Shown piece after piece: positions 18,271-26,534 of a stretch of DNA of 64,000 nucleotides (its first letter is position 1; each line of letters starts with the position of its first letter). Below the pieces are notes generated by a model. The model worked only from the letters and a program-made list of their open reading frames with translations. It did no database searches and was not told the DNA's origin. The stretch spans positions 24,472 to 88,471 of the forward strand of contig JAFRAO010000004.1 of NCBI GenBank assembly GCA_017405375.1, read 5' to 3'. Source of the stretch: a bacterium (GTDB lineage Bacteria; Cyanobacteriota; Vampirovibrionia; Gastranaerophilales; Gastranaerophilaceae). A program made the translations under genes and the position numbers.

Positions 18271-18942
18271 ATGAAACAGAGTTCTTTATTTAATGCAATA
18301 TATCCGATAATGATTGGACCTTCCAGCTCACACACGGCGGGTGCAGTTCGTTTGGGGTTACTCGCCAGAAATATTTTTGGCAATAATATAAAAAACATAA
18401 CTTTCAAGTTGTATAATTCATATGCTCAAACAGGTTTTGGTCATGGCACTGATAAGGGGCTTTTGGCAGGTATTTTAGGGTTAAAAGTTGATGATATAAG
18501 AATAAAAAATATTTTTAACTTACCCGAAGCAAAAAACTTAAATTATAAATTTGAATACCTTGAAGATTTTAACAGACATCCGAATTCTGTTGATTTTATA
18601 ATGGAATCGGATGATGAGAGGATGTATATAGTAGGAAACTCTATTGGTGCGGGAAATGTTAGAATTATAAAAATTAATGATTTTTCTGTGAAAATTTCAG
18701 GTGAATATAATACTTTGGTTATTAACTATAAAGATGTTGCGGGAATGATTTCTAAAGTAACCGGGTTAATTCAATTACAGAATATAAATATAGCTTCGTT
18801 AATCTGCGATAGAAATGCAAAAGGGGAAGAAGCCTCAATGTGTATTTGTTTGGACAAAGACATTGATTTGGATATTGTTGAAAAAATAAAGTTAATTCCG
18901 GACGTATATTTTGTAAAAAATGTAAAAAAATTAGAAAGTTAG
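18271..18942 (+). CDS. sdaAB: L-serine dehydratase, iron-sulfur-dependent, beta subunit
   Basis: 223 residues. With SdaAA it deaminates L-serine to pyruvate and ammonia using a [4Fe-4S] cluster. The N-terminus has GPSSSHTAGAVRLG, the signature of the beta domain. The C-terminal ~75 residues form an ACT domain (NTLVINYKDVAGMISKVTGL). It is followed after one base by the alpha subunit. No Shine-Dalgarno is visible before the ATG; TATAAT-like sequence precedes it by only a few bases. The separate beta and alpha chains are the Bacillus/Clostridium arrangement. Confidence 0.93.
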   Translation: MKQSSLFNAIYPIMIGPSSSHTAGAVRLGLLARNIFGNNIKNITFKLYNSYAQTGFGHGTDKGLLAGILGLKVDDIRIKNIFNLPEAKNLNYKFEYLEDFNRHPNSVDFIMESDDERMYIVGNSIGAGNVRIIKINDFSVKISGEYNTLVINYKDVAGMISKVTGLIQLQNINIASLICDRNAKGEEASMCICLDKDIDLDIVEKIKLIPDVYFVKNVKKLES

Positions 18943-18943
18943 T

Positions 18944-19840
18944 ATGATTAAAGATATAAGAACATTTAGTGATTTATTAGAAATTTGTACAAATGAGAAT
19001 AAAACGATATGCGAAGTATTTGAGTTGCAAGAAGCGAATTTTCAAGAAATTTCAGTTGAGCAAGTTAGATTAAGAGTAAAAAAAGCATTAGATGCGATGA
19101 AAAACGCAATAGAAATTGGTTTGACATCTAAAGAGAAATCTATATCAGGTCAATGTGGTGATGATTGTGTGCGTTTAAAGGAAAGATATAGTAAAAAACA
19201 TGCTATATTTGGTGAATGTTTTGAGAAAATTACAACATATGCACTTGCAACAAGTGAAGAGAATTTAAGAATGGGAAAAATAGTAGCTTGTCCGACAGCA
19301 GGTTCTTGCGGAATAGTTCCTTCTGTTATAATTGGAATAAGTGAGGAGTATAAATTTGATGAAAACACGCAAATAGATGCATTAATCACAGCCGGAGCTG
19401 TTGCGACGATAGTATCTTATAAAATGTCATTAGCTGGTGCAGTAGGCGGATGTCAGGCGGAATGCGGAGTTGCAAGTGCAATGGCTGCGGCTGCTGTAAC
19501 ACAAATGTTTGGCGGTTCTGTTAAACAAATTTTAAATGCGGTTGCACTTTGCTTAAAAAATATTCTTGGCTTAACCTGTGATCCGGTTGCAGGTTTAGTG
19601 GAAATACCTTGTGTAAAAAGGAATCCGTTTTTGGCGATAAACTCAATTACTGCTTTTGAATTTGCAATTTCTGATATTGAAAGCAAAATTCCGACTGATG
19701 AAGTTGTTGATGCAATGGCACAAATCGGAGAATTAATGTCCCCTACTTTAAAAGAAAGTTCTCAGGCAGGTTTAGCCAAAACAAAAACTGCAGTTGAAAT
19801 TGATAAAAAGTTAAAAGATAAATATAAAGGAAAAATTTAG
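18944..19840 (+). CDS. sdaAA: L-serine dehydratase, iron-sulfur-dependent, alpha subunit
   Basis: 298 residues, the usual length. The Fe-S-binding cysteines sit in conserved places: CPTAGSCGIVPS, GGCQAECGVASAMA and LTCDPVAGLVEIPC. It forms the catalytic subunit with SdaAB, one base upstream. The C-terminus, ending SSQAGLAKTKTAVEI, is complete. A serine-to-pyruvate route fits amino-acid fermentation in an anaerobe. The next gene starts two bases after the stop. Confidence 0.95.
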   Translation: MIKDIRTFSDLLEICTNENKTICEVFELQEANFQEISVEQVRLRVKKALDAMKNAIEIGLTSKEKSISGQCGDDCVRLKERYSKKHAIFGECFEKITTYALATSEENLRMGKIVACPTAGSCGIVPSVIIGISEEYKFDENTQIDALITAGAVATIVSYKMSLAGAVGGCQAECGVASAMAAAAVTQMFGGSVKQILNAVALCLKNILGLTCDPVAGLVEIPCVKRNPFLAINSITAFEFAISDIESKIPTDEVVDAMAQIGELMSPTLKESSQAGLAKTKTAVEIDKKLKDKYKGKI

Positions 19841-19842
19841 TT

Positions 19843-20688
19843 ATGAAGTTAGATATTAAAAATAATTTTAAGGCGTTATTTTCACTAAAACATTTTTGGG
19901 TATATATGTTTATATTTGCAGTAATAACAACGGTTTCCAGTGTTATTCAAAGTTCAAATATGCATTATGGCTCGCAAATATCGAGTTTAATTTCTATATT
20001 ATCTTATATTTCACTTGGATATTTGTTTATTATGGTGCACAAGATTATTAACAATAAGCCTGAAAATGAAGAAGAAAATTTTAAAACAAATTTTATTGAA
20101 TCTGCAAAACGAGGTTTTATGGCTCTTGTAGGAATCATATCAAATTTATTCATTTTGATTTTGACAGATGTAATCATAATGTTTTTTTCAATAGTCGGAT
20201 ATTATTTTTTTACAAAAAAACTTTTAAAAATGTCTGAATTATTCACCGTAAAACCATTACTTTTCATTTTATTGGTAATAGCAGTTTTTACGGTTTTTGC
20301 AATAATTCTGATTTCACATATTTTGCCTGTTGTTTTCTCTTATAATTATTCAATAAGAAATATGTTTAAGTGGAGAAAGATTTTTAATGTATTTTTCAAA
20401 AATGGTTACGCAGTAAAAACATTTTCTGTTTTAGGTTTTTATTTTGTAACATTGATAACAATAGTTTGTGTTTTGTTTGTCGTAACGTTTATTTTCAATT
20501 TTTTAGCTTTATTTTTTGCAAAGTTTTTATTGGAAACACACTATATTGCATTAGCATTTTTGATAAATTTATCGAATGTATTTGTTCCGTTTGCCGTAGC
20601 GACATTAAACTTCATATTGTCAGCTATGACATTTAGAATGTTTGCAAATATTTTTAAAGAGCAATTAATTGATGGTAATGTAGGTTAA
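19843..20688 (+). CDS. Multi-pass membrane protein (DUF4013-like)
   Basis: 281 residues with about six hydrophobic helices, the first at ~20-38 and the last at ~250-270. Between helices 2 and 3 lies a polar loop (NNKPENEEENF). General layout resembles DUF4013 membrane proteins (long cytoplasmic loop, W-K-x-F segment SIRNMFKWRKIFNVFFKN), but I cannot be sure of the family. It begins two bases after sdaAA, so it is co-transcribed. A serine transporter role is unlikely, as no transporter motif is visible. Confidence 0.6.
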   Translation: MKLDIKNNFKALFSLKHFWVYMFIFAVITTVSSVIQSSNMHYGSQISSLISILSYISLGYLFIMVHKIINNKPENEEENFKTNFIESAKRGFMALVGIISNLFILILTDVIIMFFSIVGYYFFTKKLLKMSELFTVKPLLFILLVIAVFTVFAIILISHILPVVFSYNYSIRNMFKWRKIFNVFFKNGYAVKTFSVLGFYFVTLITIVCVLFVVTFIFNFLALFFAKFLLETHYIALAFLINLSNVFVPFAVATLNFILSAMTFRMFANIFKEQLIDGNVG

Positions 20689-20806
20689 TAAAACAGACAG
20701 ATAAGGGATTTCCTGCAGAATCTGTTTCAAAGAATATATACCACAGGTCTATACTGAATATAGAATTTTTATCGCCCTTGTATATGTTACTACGGTTAGA
20801 AAAATT

Positions 20807-21125
20807 ATGAAAAAGATTTATGCAGAACTAAACCAAGCCCACAACGCTGCATTAATAAAATATGGTCCGGTTGATACTTGGTTTAAAAGAGACCATAATG
20901 ATGGATATTATATGTCTGTACGTTACTTTGAAAGATTAACCAAATTTTTACAAACAAAAATGACATGTGATAACAACTATAAAGAAGAAGTAGATTGTAT
21001 GACGAGCAAAAAAAAAGAATTATCTTCATGGTGGATTAGGTACTCACTACGATTATATGTCTACAATTTTATCAAGTGGTGCTAAAATAAAGTTAGAAAT
21101 TGCAGATAATCAGTTATACTTGTAA
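20807..21125 (+). pseudogene. Remnant of a type II-like pseudopilin gene, 5'-truncated and frameshifted
   Basis: The frame from ATG 20807 reads MKKIYAELNQAHNAALIKYG and ERLTKFLQTKMTC. These match the segment just after the membrane helix in pseudopilins such as the neighbour at 21128 (RLRKAQVDLNRAYASAVAKYG, ARLTEFLKGREC). The prepilin N-terminus and helix are missing. After a run of nine A's (21008-21016) the frame goes off into Trp/Tyr/Leu residues and stops at 21085. In the shifted frame the sequence continues sensibly (YLHGGLGTHYDYMSTILSSG, then an alternating strand) to TAA 21123-21125. A one-base slip in the A-run explains this. It ends two bases before the intact opposite-strand pseudopilin gene. 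Confidence 0.65.
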
Positions 21126-21127
21126 TC

Positions 21128-21814
21128 CTACTGACAAGTAGTATTTCCTATCCAGTTTAGCTTTTCAGGACATTTGTTATAATCTAAATTTCCGTTAAAC
21201 ACCGCCCAATTTGAATAAAAATATTTTGATGTAACAGATAGAGCATATGAGTTGTCTTGTTTTACATCTTGACAATAACCTTGAGGTATAAAAGTATCTC
21301 TTGGATATTCTAAATTTGAACCTTCTGTGCAATTCGTAAGCCCCTTAGAATCTGATTTAGTACTCATATTAAATGCAAAAACGGTCTTGCCTTCATCATA
21401 ACCATTTTTACTTCCAAAAGGTGCCACTGCAATTTCAATACTGGCAGAACCGAAAAAAATATCCAACACTGTCCCATCTTCTAATTCAAAAACAGTATGC
21501 CCATTAGCAGCCCCATCAGGCCAACAGTGGGTACTGCCTGTGCTACATTCCCTTCCTTTTAAAAATTCAGTCAATCTGGCTGCTTTTTTAGAATCACTAA
21601 CTCCCCACAATTCATATTCACCGTATTTTGCTACTGCAGAAGCATAAGCTCTGTTTAAATCAACTTGAGCTTTTCTTAATCTTGCAATAGTAACTTCTTC
21701 GTCATAATTATGTTTTAAATTCGGTATAGTCAATGTTGCTGTTATACCAATAATTGCCAGAACCAATAAGATTTCTACCAAAGTGAATGCAATTTGTTTA
21801 ATTTCAGTTTTCAT
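21128..21814 (-). CDS. Prepilin-type (type II pseudopilin-like) protein
   Basis: 228 residues. The N-terminus has a short basic leader and the prepilin peptidase/methylation signature AFTLVEILLVLAIIGITATL, with Ala instead of the usual Gly at -1 and Glu at +5. The remainder is a soluble periplasmic or surface domain with several Cys (GRECSTGSTHCW, TNCTEGSN, GYCQDV, two near the C-terminus). ATG at 21812-21814 is chosen over an in-frame TTG three codons earlier because the AAGGAA is better spaced. It overlaps the end of the flippase-like gene by 11 bases. The C-terminal NWAVFNGNLDYNKC resembles the end of the partial gene at the right edge of the window. Confidence 0.85.
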   Translation of the reverse strand: MKTEIKQIAFTLVEILLVLAIIGITATLTIPNLKHNYDEEVTIARLRKAQVDLNRAYASAVAKYGEYELWGVSDSKKAARLTEFLKGRECSTGSTHCWPDGAANGHTVFELEDGTVLDIFFGSASIEIAVAPFGSKNGYDEGKTVFAFNMSTKSDSKGLTNCTEGSNLEYPRDTFIPQGYCQDVKQDNSYALSVTSKYFYSNWAVFNGNLDYNKCPEKLNWIGNTTCQ

Positions 21815-22832
21815 TTTTTTCAAATTCCTTTTGTGCTTCTTTTATTTTATCTATAGAAAAATTAAATCTATACAAATAATATATACCCACTACTGATAAT
21901 ATTATAATCAATAATACAGGATGTACAAGAGATATTGCAAGGATAGTCGATTTATTTACTCCGTATATTCCAAGAGCAAGCAGATATGCTGCTTGGTATG
22001 GTCCAAAAAATATTGACGTTGATGGCAGCATGCCTGAAAAAGAAATAAGTGAAATTACAAATAATGATGCCGAGAATGGAAGTGAAAGATTAAAACTTGC
22101 AAGAATTAAATACACAATAAAGCATTCAATTCCCCATATCAATGCACTCATTACAGCCGATTTTATTGATAATTTTAAACTATCCAAAACTTCAAACCCG
22201 TCCATAAATGAATTTGCATGCCTGTTTATACTTTTTACCATATTTTTTAATTTGATAAATTTTATTTTTTCAAAAAACATTTCTATTTTTTGGCAAATAA
22301 AATCAATCTTGTTGAATTTATAAATAAGATAAAACGCAATCATACTGCCGATAAAAATAAACCCAAAGAAATATACTGCATTAGTCATTATCGGATTATT
22401 TTTGCAATAGAATAATACTGCAAACAACAAAATAAAGAAAACACTTATTCCGTCTTGAATTCTTTCCAAAATTACAGAGCCAAAAATCTTCATTTTGCTT
22501 TCGTTTTTATTTTCACCTAAATAATATGCTCTATAAATATCACCGGCTCTTGCAGGAAGAAAACAATTAAGCATACAGCCTACCATAAAAACTACACCTA
22601 AATGGTAATTAGAATATTTTGGATTATCCATTAAAAGGGCTTTCCACCTGATTCCTCGTAAATACATTGTAAAATAATATAATGAAACTATCCAAAACAA
22701 ATAATTTATATGGAACATTTTAAAAGCGTTAATAAATTCTTCAGCGCTCATATCTCTGAAGATATAAACTAAAAATGCTATGAATAAAAATGTTACTAAA
22801 AGTGTAAAAAGTTTTTTAGGTTGAATTTTCAT
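21804..22832 (-). CDS. Flippase-like / LPG-synthase transmembrane family protein
   Basis: 342 residues, about eight membrane helices. Matches the UPF0104 / lysylphosphatidylglycerol synthase TM family: RGIRWKALL after helix 2, FLPARAGDIYRAYYLGE, and SVILERIQDGISVF, where the R-x-G-D and E-R-x-x-D motifs are hallmarks. These proteins move or modify lipid-linked substrates; no lysyltransferase domain is fused, so the transported lipid is unknown. The ATG follows a 37-base gap from the gatD end, on the same strand. It is the first gene of a pair with the pseudopilin. Confidence 0.82.
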   Translation of the reverse strand: MKIQPKKLFTLLVTFLFIAFLVYIFRDMSAEEFINAFKMFHINYLFWIVSLYYFTMYLRGIRWKALLMDNPKYSNYHLGVVFMVGCMLNCFLPARAGDIYRAYYLGENKNESKMKIFGSVILERIQDGISVFFILLFAVLFYCKNNPIMTNAVYFFGFIFIGSMIAFYLIYKFNKIDFICQKIEMFFEKIKFIKLKNMVKSINRHANSFMDGFEVLDSLKLSIKSAVMSALIWGIECFIVYLILASFNLSLPFSASLFVISLISFSGMLPSTSIFFGPYQAAYLLALGIYGVNKSTILAISLVHPVLLIIILSVVGIYYLYRFNFSIDKIKEAQKEFEKNEN

Positions 22833-22869
22833 AAAACAAGTTTAGCACAATAATAAATATAAAGCTATT

Positions 22870-23601
22870 TTAATATGCTTTATTAACCAAATTGTTATGA
22901 GTATCAAGTTCTATTGTATCATCGAGTTTAGAAAGTTTAATTTCTCTGCCATAATGCTTTTTTAAGGCTAATTCGATTAAAAAATCAGCAAAATGCGGGT
23001 TCTTTGGTAAGAACGAGCCATGCAGGTATGTTCCGAATACGTTTTTATACCTCGCACCTTCTGTTTTGTCTTTGCCGTTGTTGCCGTTTCCAACGACTAC
23101 TGTCGAAAGACTTTTTGTTTCGCCTTGCAAGTATGTTAATCCGCTATGGTTCTCAAATCCGACTAAAGTTTTTGGTTCTAAATTATCAATTTGCGTTGTA
23201 ACATTTCCTATAAAACGTTTTTTGCCAGCAACTGTATATGCATCAAGCAAATCAATACCTTTTAGTTCTGAATTATCCTGAGCTTTATAATAATGCCCAA
23301 AAAGCTGATAACCACCACAAATTGCTAAAAATACCGCATCATTATCACGTTCTTGTTGTAAAAAACTCTTGTGCTTTTGAATTTCATCTGCAACATCAAC
23401 CTGTTGTCTGTCTTGTCCGCCACCGATAAAATACATATCGTGAGGGGTAAAATAATCACCAACGTTAATTTCTTCAAAATTAACTTTAATTCCGCGCCAC
23501 TGACATCGATTCTTTATTGTCAAAACATTTCCTATATCCCCATATAAATTGAGAAGTTTCGGATAAATATGTGCAAATGATATTTCTAAATTTTCTTCCA
23601 T
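22870..23601 (-). CDS. gatD: Lipid II isoglutaminyl synthase glutamine amidotransferase subunit GatD
   Basis: 243 residues of CobB/CobQ-type class I glutamine amidotransferase. Start pattern FAHIYPKLLNLYGDIGNV and FIGGGQDRQQ are typical for GatD. The nucleophile Cys lies in LAICGGYQLFG and the catalytic His in FGTYLHGSFLPKNP. With MurT it amidates D-Glu of lipid II, a step characteristic of Gram-positive type walls and also seen in Melainabacteria-like genomes. MurT is normally the adjacent gene but is not here. Divergent from nifU. Confidence 0.88.
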   Translation of the reverse strand: MEENLEISFAHIYPKLLNLYGDIGNVLTIKNRCQWRGIKVNFEEINVGDYFTPHDMYFIGGGQDRQQVDVADEIQKHKSFLQQERDNDAVFLAICGGYQLFGHYYKAQDNSELKGIDLLDAYTVAGKKRFIGNVTTQIDNLEPKTLVGFENHSGLTYLQGETKSLSTVVVGNGNNGKDKTEGARYKNVFGTYLHGSFLPKNPHFADFLIELALKKHYGREIKLSKLDDTIELDTHNNLVNKAY

Positions 23602-23707
23602 ATTTAGAGTTTATAATAAATTTACTCTACTGGCAACTTTTACAAAAATAATTTTTGCGCTAAAATAGAATACAGAAGAAAATAATTGATATATAAGGAT
23701 AAATGAT

Positions 23708-24532
23708 ATGTGGGATTATTCCGAAAAAGTTATGGATCATTATAGAAATCCGCGAAATGTCGGTAAAATTGATAATGCTGATGCAATTGGAGAAGCAGGC
23801 TCTCTTGCTTGTGGTGATTCTTTGAAATTATATTTAAAAGTTGATAACGGAATTGTAACTGATGCAAAATTTCAAACATTTGGCTGCGGCTCTGCAGTTG
23901 CAAGTTCAAGTATATTGACAGAAATGATTATCGGAAAACCGATTGATGAAGTAAGAAAAATTACCAATAAAGATATTGCAGACGAATTGGGAGGGTTGCC
24001 TCCTGAAAAAATGCACTGTTCAGTAATGGGACATGAAGCATTAGAAGATGCTTTGAAAAAATACTATAACGAAGTTATGCAAATTAATCTGCCCGAAACA
24101 ACTGATAAGTTAATCTGTCAATGCTTTGATGTTAGAGAAAGTCAAATTCTTGAAGCTATTAAAACAAACAAGTTGAAAACAGTTGAAGAAGTTACTAATT
24201 ATACAAAAGCCGGCGGTGCTTGCGGAAAGTGTAAAGATTCAATCAAAGCAATTCTAAATGAATATTGGGCAAAACAAGATGAAAATAAACCAAAATTAAC
24301 TCAAGCTCAAAAGATTTTAAAAATTAATAAAGTTATAGAAAATCAAATTTCTCCTGAATTACAAAAAGATGGCGGAGATATTGAGCTTGTTGATATTGAC
24401 GATAACAAAGTTTATGTAAAACTTAGAGGAAAATGTTCCGGCTGCAAAAATTCTCATATCACATTAAAAATCTTTGTGGAACAAGTTTTACAAGAAGCAG
24501 TTTCTAATTTAATAGAAGTTATAGAGGTATAA
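23708..24532 (+). CDS. nifU: Iron-sulfur cluster assembly scaffold NifU
   Basis: 274 residues with all three NifU modules. The N-terminal IscU-like scaffold has Cys in LACGDSL, FGCGSAVASSS and KMHCSVMG. The central BFD-like [2Fe-2S] domain starts CQCFDVRESQI and ends GGACGKCKDSI. The C-terminal Nfu domain carries KCSGCKNSH. The ATG is preceded by TAAGGAT. nifS starts one base after the stop. No nitrogenase genes are in the window, so it probably acts as the general Fe-S system, for example for serine dehydratase. Confidence 0.94.
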   Translation: MWDYSEKVMDHYRNPRNVGKIDNADAIGEAGSLACGDSLKLYLKVDNGIVTDAKFQTFGCGSAVASSSILTEMIIGKPIDEVRKITNKDIADELGGLPPEKMHCSVMGHEALEDALKKYYNEVMQINLPETTDKLICQCFDVRESQILEAIKTNKLKTVEEVTNYTKAGGACGKCKDSIKAILNEYWAKQDENKPKLTQAQKILKINKVIENQISPELQKDGGDIELVDIDDNKVYVKLRGKCSGCKNSHITLKIFVEQVLQEAVSNLIEVIEV

Positions 24533-24533
24533 A

Positions 24534-25727
24534 ATGACAAATTTAGTATATTTGGATAATAATGCAACAACAAAAGTTGATGAAAAAGTTTTAGAGGCTA
24601 TGTTGCCTTATTTCAAAGAAGAATATGCTAATCCGTCGAGCATGTACGACTTTGCAAAAAATCCTCATAACGTATTGAATGTTGCAAGGAAACAAGTTCA
24701 AGAGCTTTTGGGTGCTGAAAGTGAAAGAGAAATTGTATTTACTTCTTGCGGGTCAGAAAGTGCTAATACGGCAATCAAAGGAACTTTAGCAAATAACAAG
24801 ACAAAACGCCATATTATTACAACTGCAGTAGAGCACCCTTGTGTTTTGAATGTGTATAAACATTTTGAAAAACAAGGTTATAAGGTTGATTATTTGGGTG
24901 TTAATTCAAACGGAGAATTAGATTTAGAAGAATTAAAAGAAAAAGTTACCGAAGAAACAGCACTTGTATCAGTAATGTGGGCGAATAATGAAACAGGAAT
25001 TATTTTTCCTGTTGAAAAAATAGCCGAGATAGTTAAAGAAAAAAATCCTGAAACAGTTGTTTATGTAGATGCAGTACAAGTTGCCGGTAAAATTAATATT
25101 GATGTAAAAAATACAAAAATAGATATGCTCGGAGTTTCAGGGCACAAATTCCATGCTCCAAAAGGTGTCGGCGCTTTGTATGTAAAATCCGGAACTATAG
25201 TTTCACCTCTTATAATTGGAGGACATCAAGAACGCGGAAAACGTGCAGGTACAGAAAATGTTCCGTATATTGTGGGAATTGGTAAGGCTGCAGAACTTGC
25301 TAAGGAATATTTATCTTACGAAGCAAATGAAATTAAGCGTTTGAGAGATAAACTTGAAGCAGGTATTTTAAAACACGTTTTTAATTCACGTTTAAACACA
25401 TCTATCACAAACAGAGTGCCAAATACAACAAACATTGGATTTCAATATATTGAAGGCGAGTTAATTCTTCTTCATTTAAGTGATATCGGTATTTGTGCAA
25501 GCTCAGGTAGTGCTTGTACATCAGGTTCACTGGAACCAAGTCATGTTTTACGCGCTATGGGTGTTCCGTTTACGTCCTTGCATGGCAGTATAAGATTCTC
25601 GCTAAGTCGCTATACGACAGAACAAGAAATTGACTATGTTATAGAAAAATTACCGCCGATTATTGAAAAATTGACAAATATCTCTCCATATCAAGAAGAA
25701 TTAGCTGCATTAAAAAATTTAAAATAA
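24534..25727 (+). CDS. nifS: Cysteine desulfurase NifS
   Basis: 397 residues. A PLP enzyme that strips sulfur from cysteine for NifU. The N-terminus reads VYLDNNATTKVDEKV. The PLP lysine is in SGHKFHAPKG, and the persulfide Cys loop is ASSGSACTSGSLEPSHVL. GGHQERGKRAGTENVPYIVG is the conserved substrate-site segment. Full length, class I (NifS/IscS-like). Co-transcribed with nifU. Confidence 0.95.
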   Translation: MTNLVYLDNNATTKVDEKVLEAMLPYFKEEYANPSSMYDFAKNPHNVLNVARKQVQELLGAESEREIVFTSCGSESANTAIKGTLANNKTKRHIITTAVEHPCVLNVYKHFEKQGYKVDYLGVNSNGELDLEELKEKVTEETALVSVMWANNETGIIFPVEKIAEIVKEKNPETVVYVDAVQVAGKINIDVKNTKIDMLGVSGHKFHAPKGVGALYVKSGTIVSPLIIGGHQERGKRAGTENVPYIVGIGKAAELAKEYLSYEANEIKRLRDKLEAGILKHVFNSRLNTSITNRVPNTTNIGFQYIEGELILLHLSDIGICASSGSACTSGSLEPSHVLRAMGVPFTSLHGSIRFSLSRYTTEQEIDYVIEKLPPIIEKLTNISPYQEELAALKNLK

Positions 25728-25780
25728 ATATCATCTTTTTAGATGTACAAATATAGCTAAAAAAATACCATAATCATTGT

Positions 25781-26434
25781 ATGGAGAACGAGCAAACCAA
25801 TTTGGATAAAAATAAAAATCCTTTTAAAAGTATGGAAAAGGATGCTGTTACAAACCCTATCAATGACATTGACGGGATTGATTCTTTTTCAGCAAAAAAA
25901 GATTCTTCTTTAAGTTTTGATGATGAAATACAAAAATTGGAATATAAAATCAATAACGTTAAAGAAAGTTTATCGAATTTGGAAAAGAAGATTGATTCTG
26001 CAAAAAATATAGATGATGCACAGCGTTTAGAATTTTTGGAAAGCAAAAAGCAAATATTGTTGGAAGAATTAAAAAATTTAAATGCGTGTTATTATAATCA
26101 TAGCAGAGCTTTCAAAATAATGGGTTTTTTAAAAAACATTTCTGATAAAAAAAATAAATTTGTAAAATTAATAAAAAATATTCTTGTGCAGATATTTCCA
26201 TGGAATTCTATTTTGAGAATCTCTGATATAAACAAAAATATTGATGAATTAGCTGATTTAAGAATTCCGTTTGGCGGAATAACAAGCAGATATGATAATT
26301 TATCGAAATATATTAACAAGGCAAATATTGTGCACTCTAAAATTTCTGCGCATATAAAAAAATCTAAACGTAAAACATCGGATAGCTTTCAAAATAAATC
26401 TGTTGTCGGCAATTTACTTGATATTAGTCAATAG
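25781..26434 (+). CDS. Coiled-coil protein, unknown function
   Basis: 217 residues, not recognised. Polar N-terminus (NKNPFKSMEKD), then a coiled coil at ~45-100 (LEYKINNVKESLSNLEKKI), then an amphipathic basic stretch (~115-150) and a charged tail. No signal peptide. There is no Shine-Dalgarno. CATAAT at 25769-25774 lies six bases before the ATG, so the transcript may be leaderless. It lies between nifS and gatA, facing the same way, with gaps of 53 and 100 bases. Confidence 0.65.
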   Translation: MENEQTNLDKNKNPFKSMEKDAVTNPINDIDGIDSFSAKKDSSLSFDDEIQKLEYKINNVKESLSNLEKKIDSAKNIDDAQRLEFLESKKQILLEELKNLNACYYNHSRAFKIMGFLKNISDKKNKFVKLIKNILVQIFPWNSILRISDINKNIDELADLRIPFGGITSRYDNLSKYINKANIVHSKISAHIKKSKRKTSDSFQNKSVVGNLLDISQ

Positions 26435-26534
26435 AATCAAGAATATGAATTTTTATTCCTTTTTAAATTTAATGCGTTTGTGCTTTTTTGCTGTTTGATT
26501 TATAATTAATTTAAAAAGGATTAAGGAGAAAAAG

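Noticed and set aside
23708..25727. Part of a nitrogen-fixation cluster
   Set aside because: Only nifU and nifS are present, with gatA downstream; these two serve general Fe-S assembly in many anaerobes and no nitrogenase gene is near.
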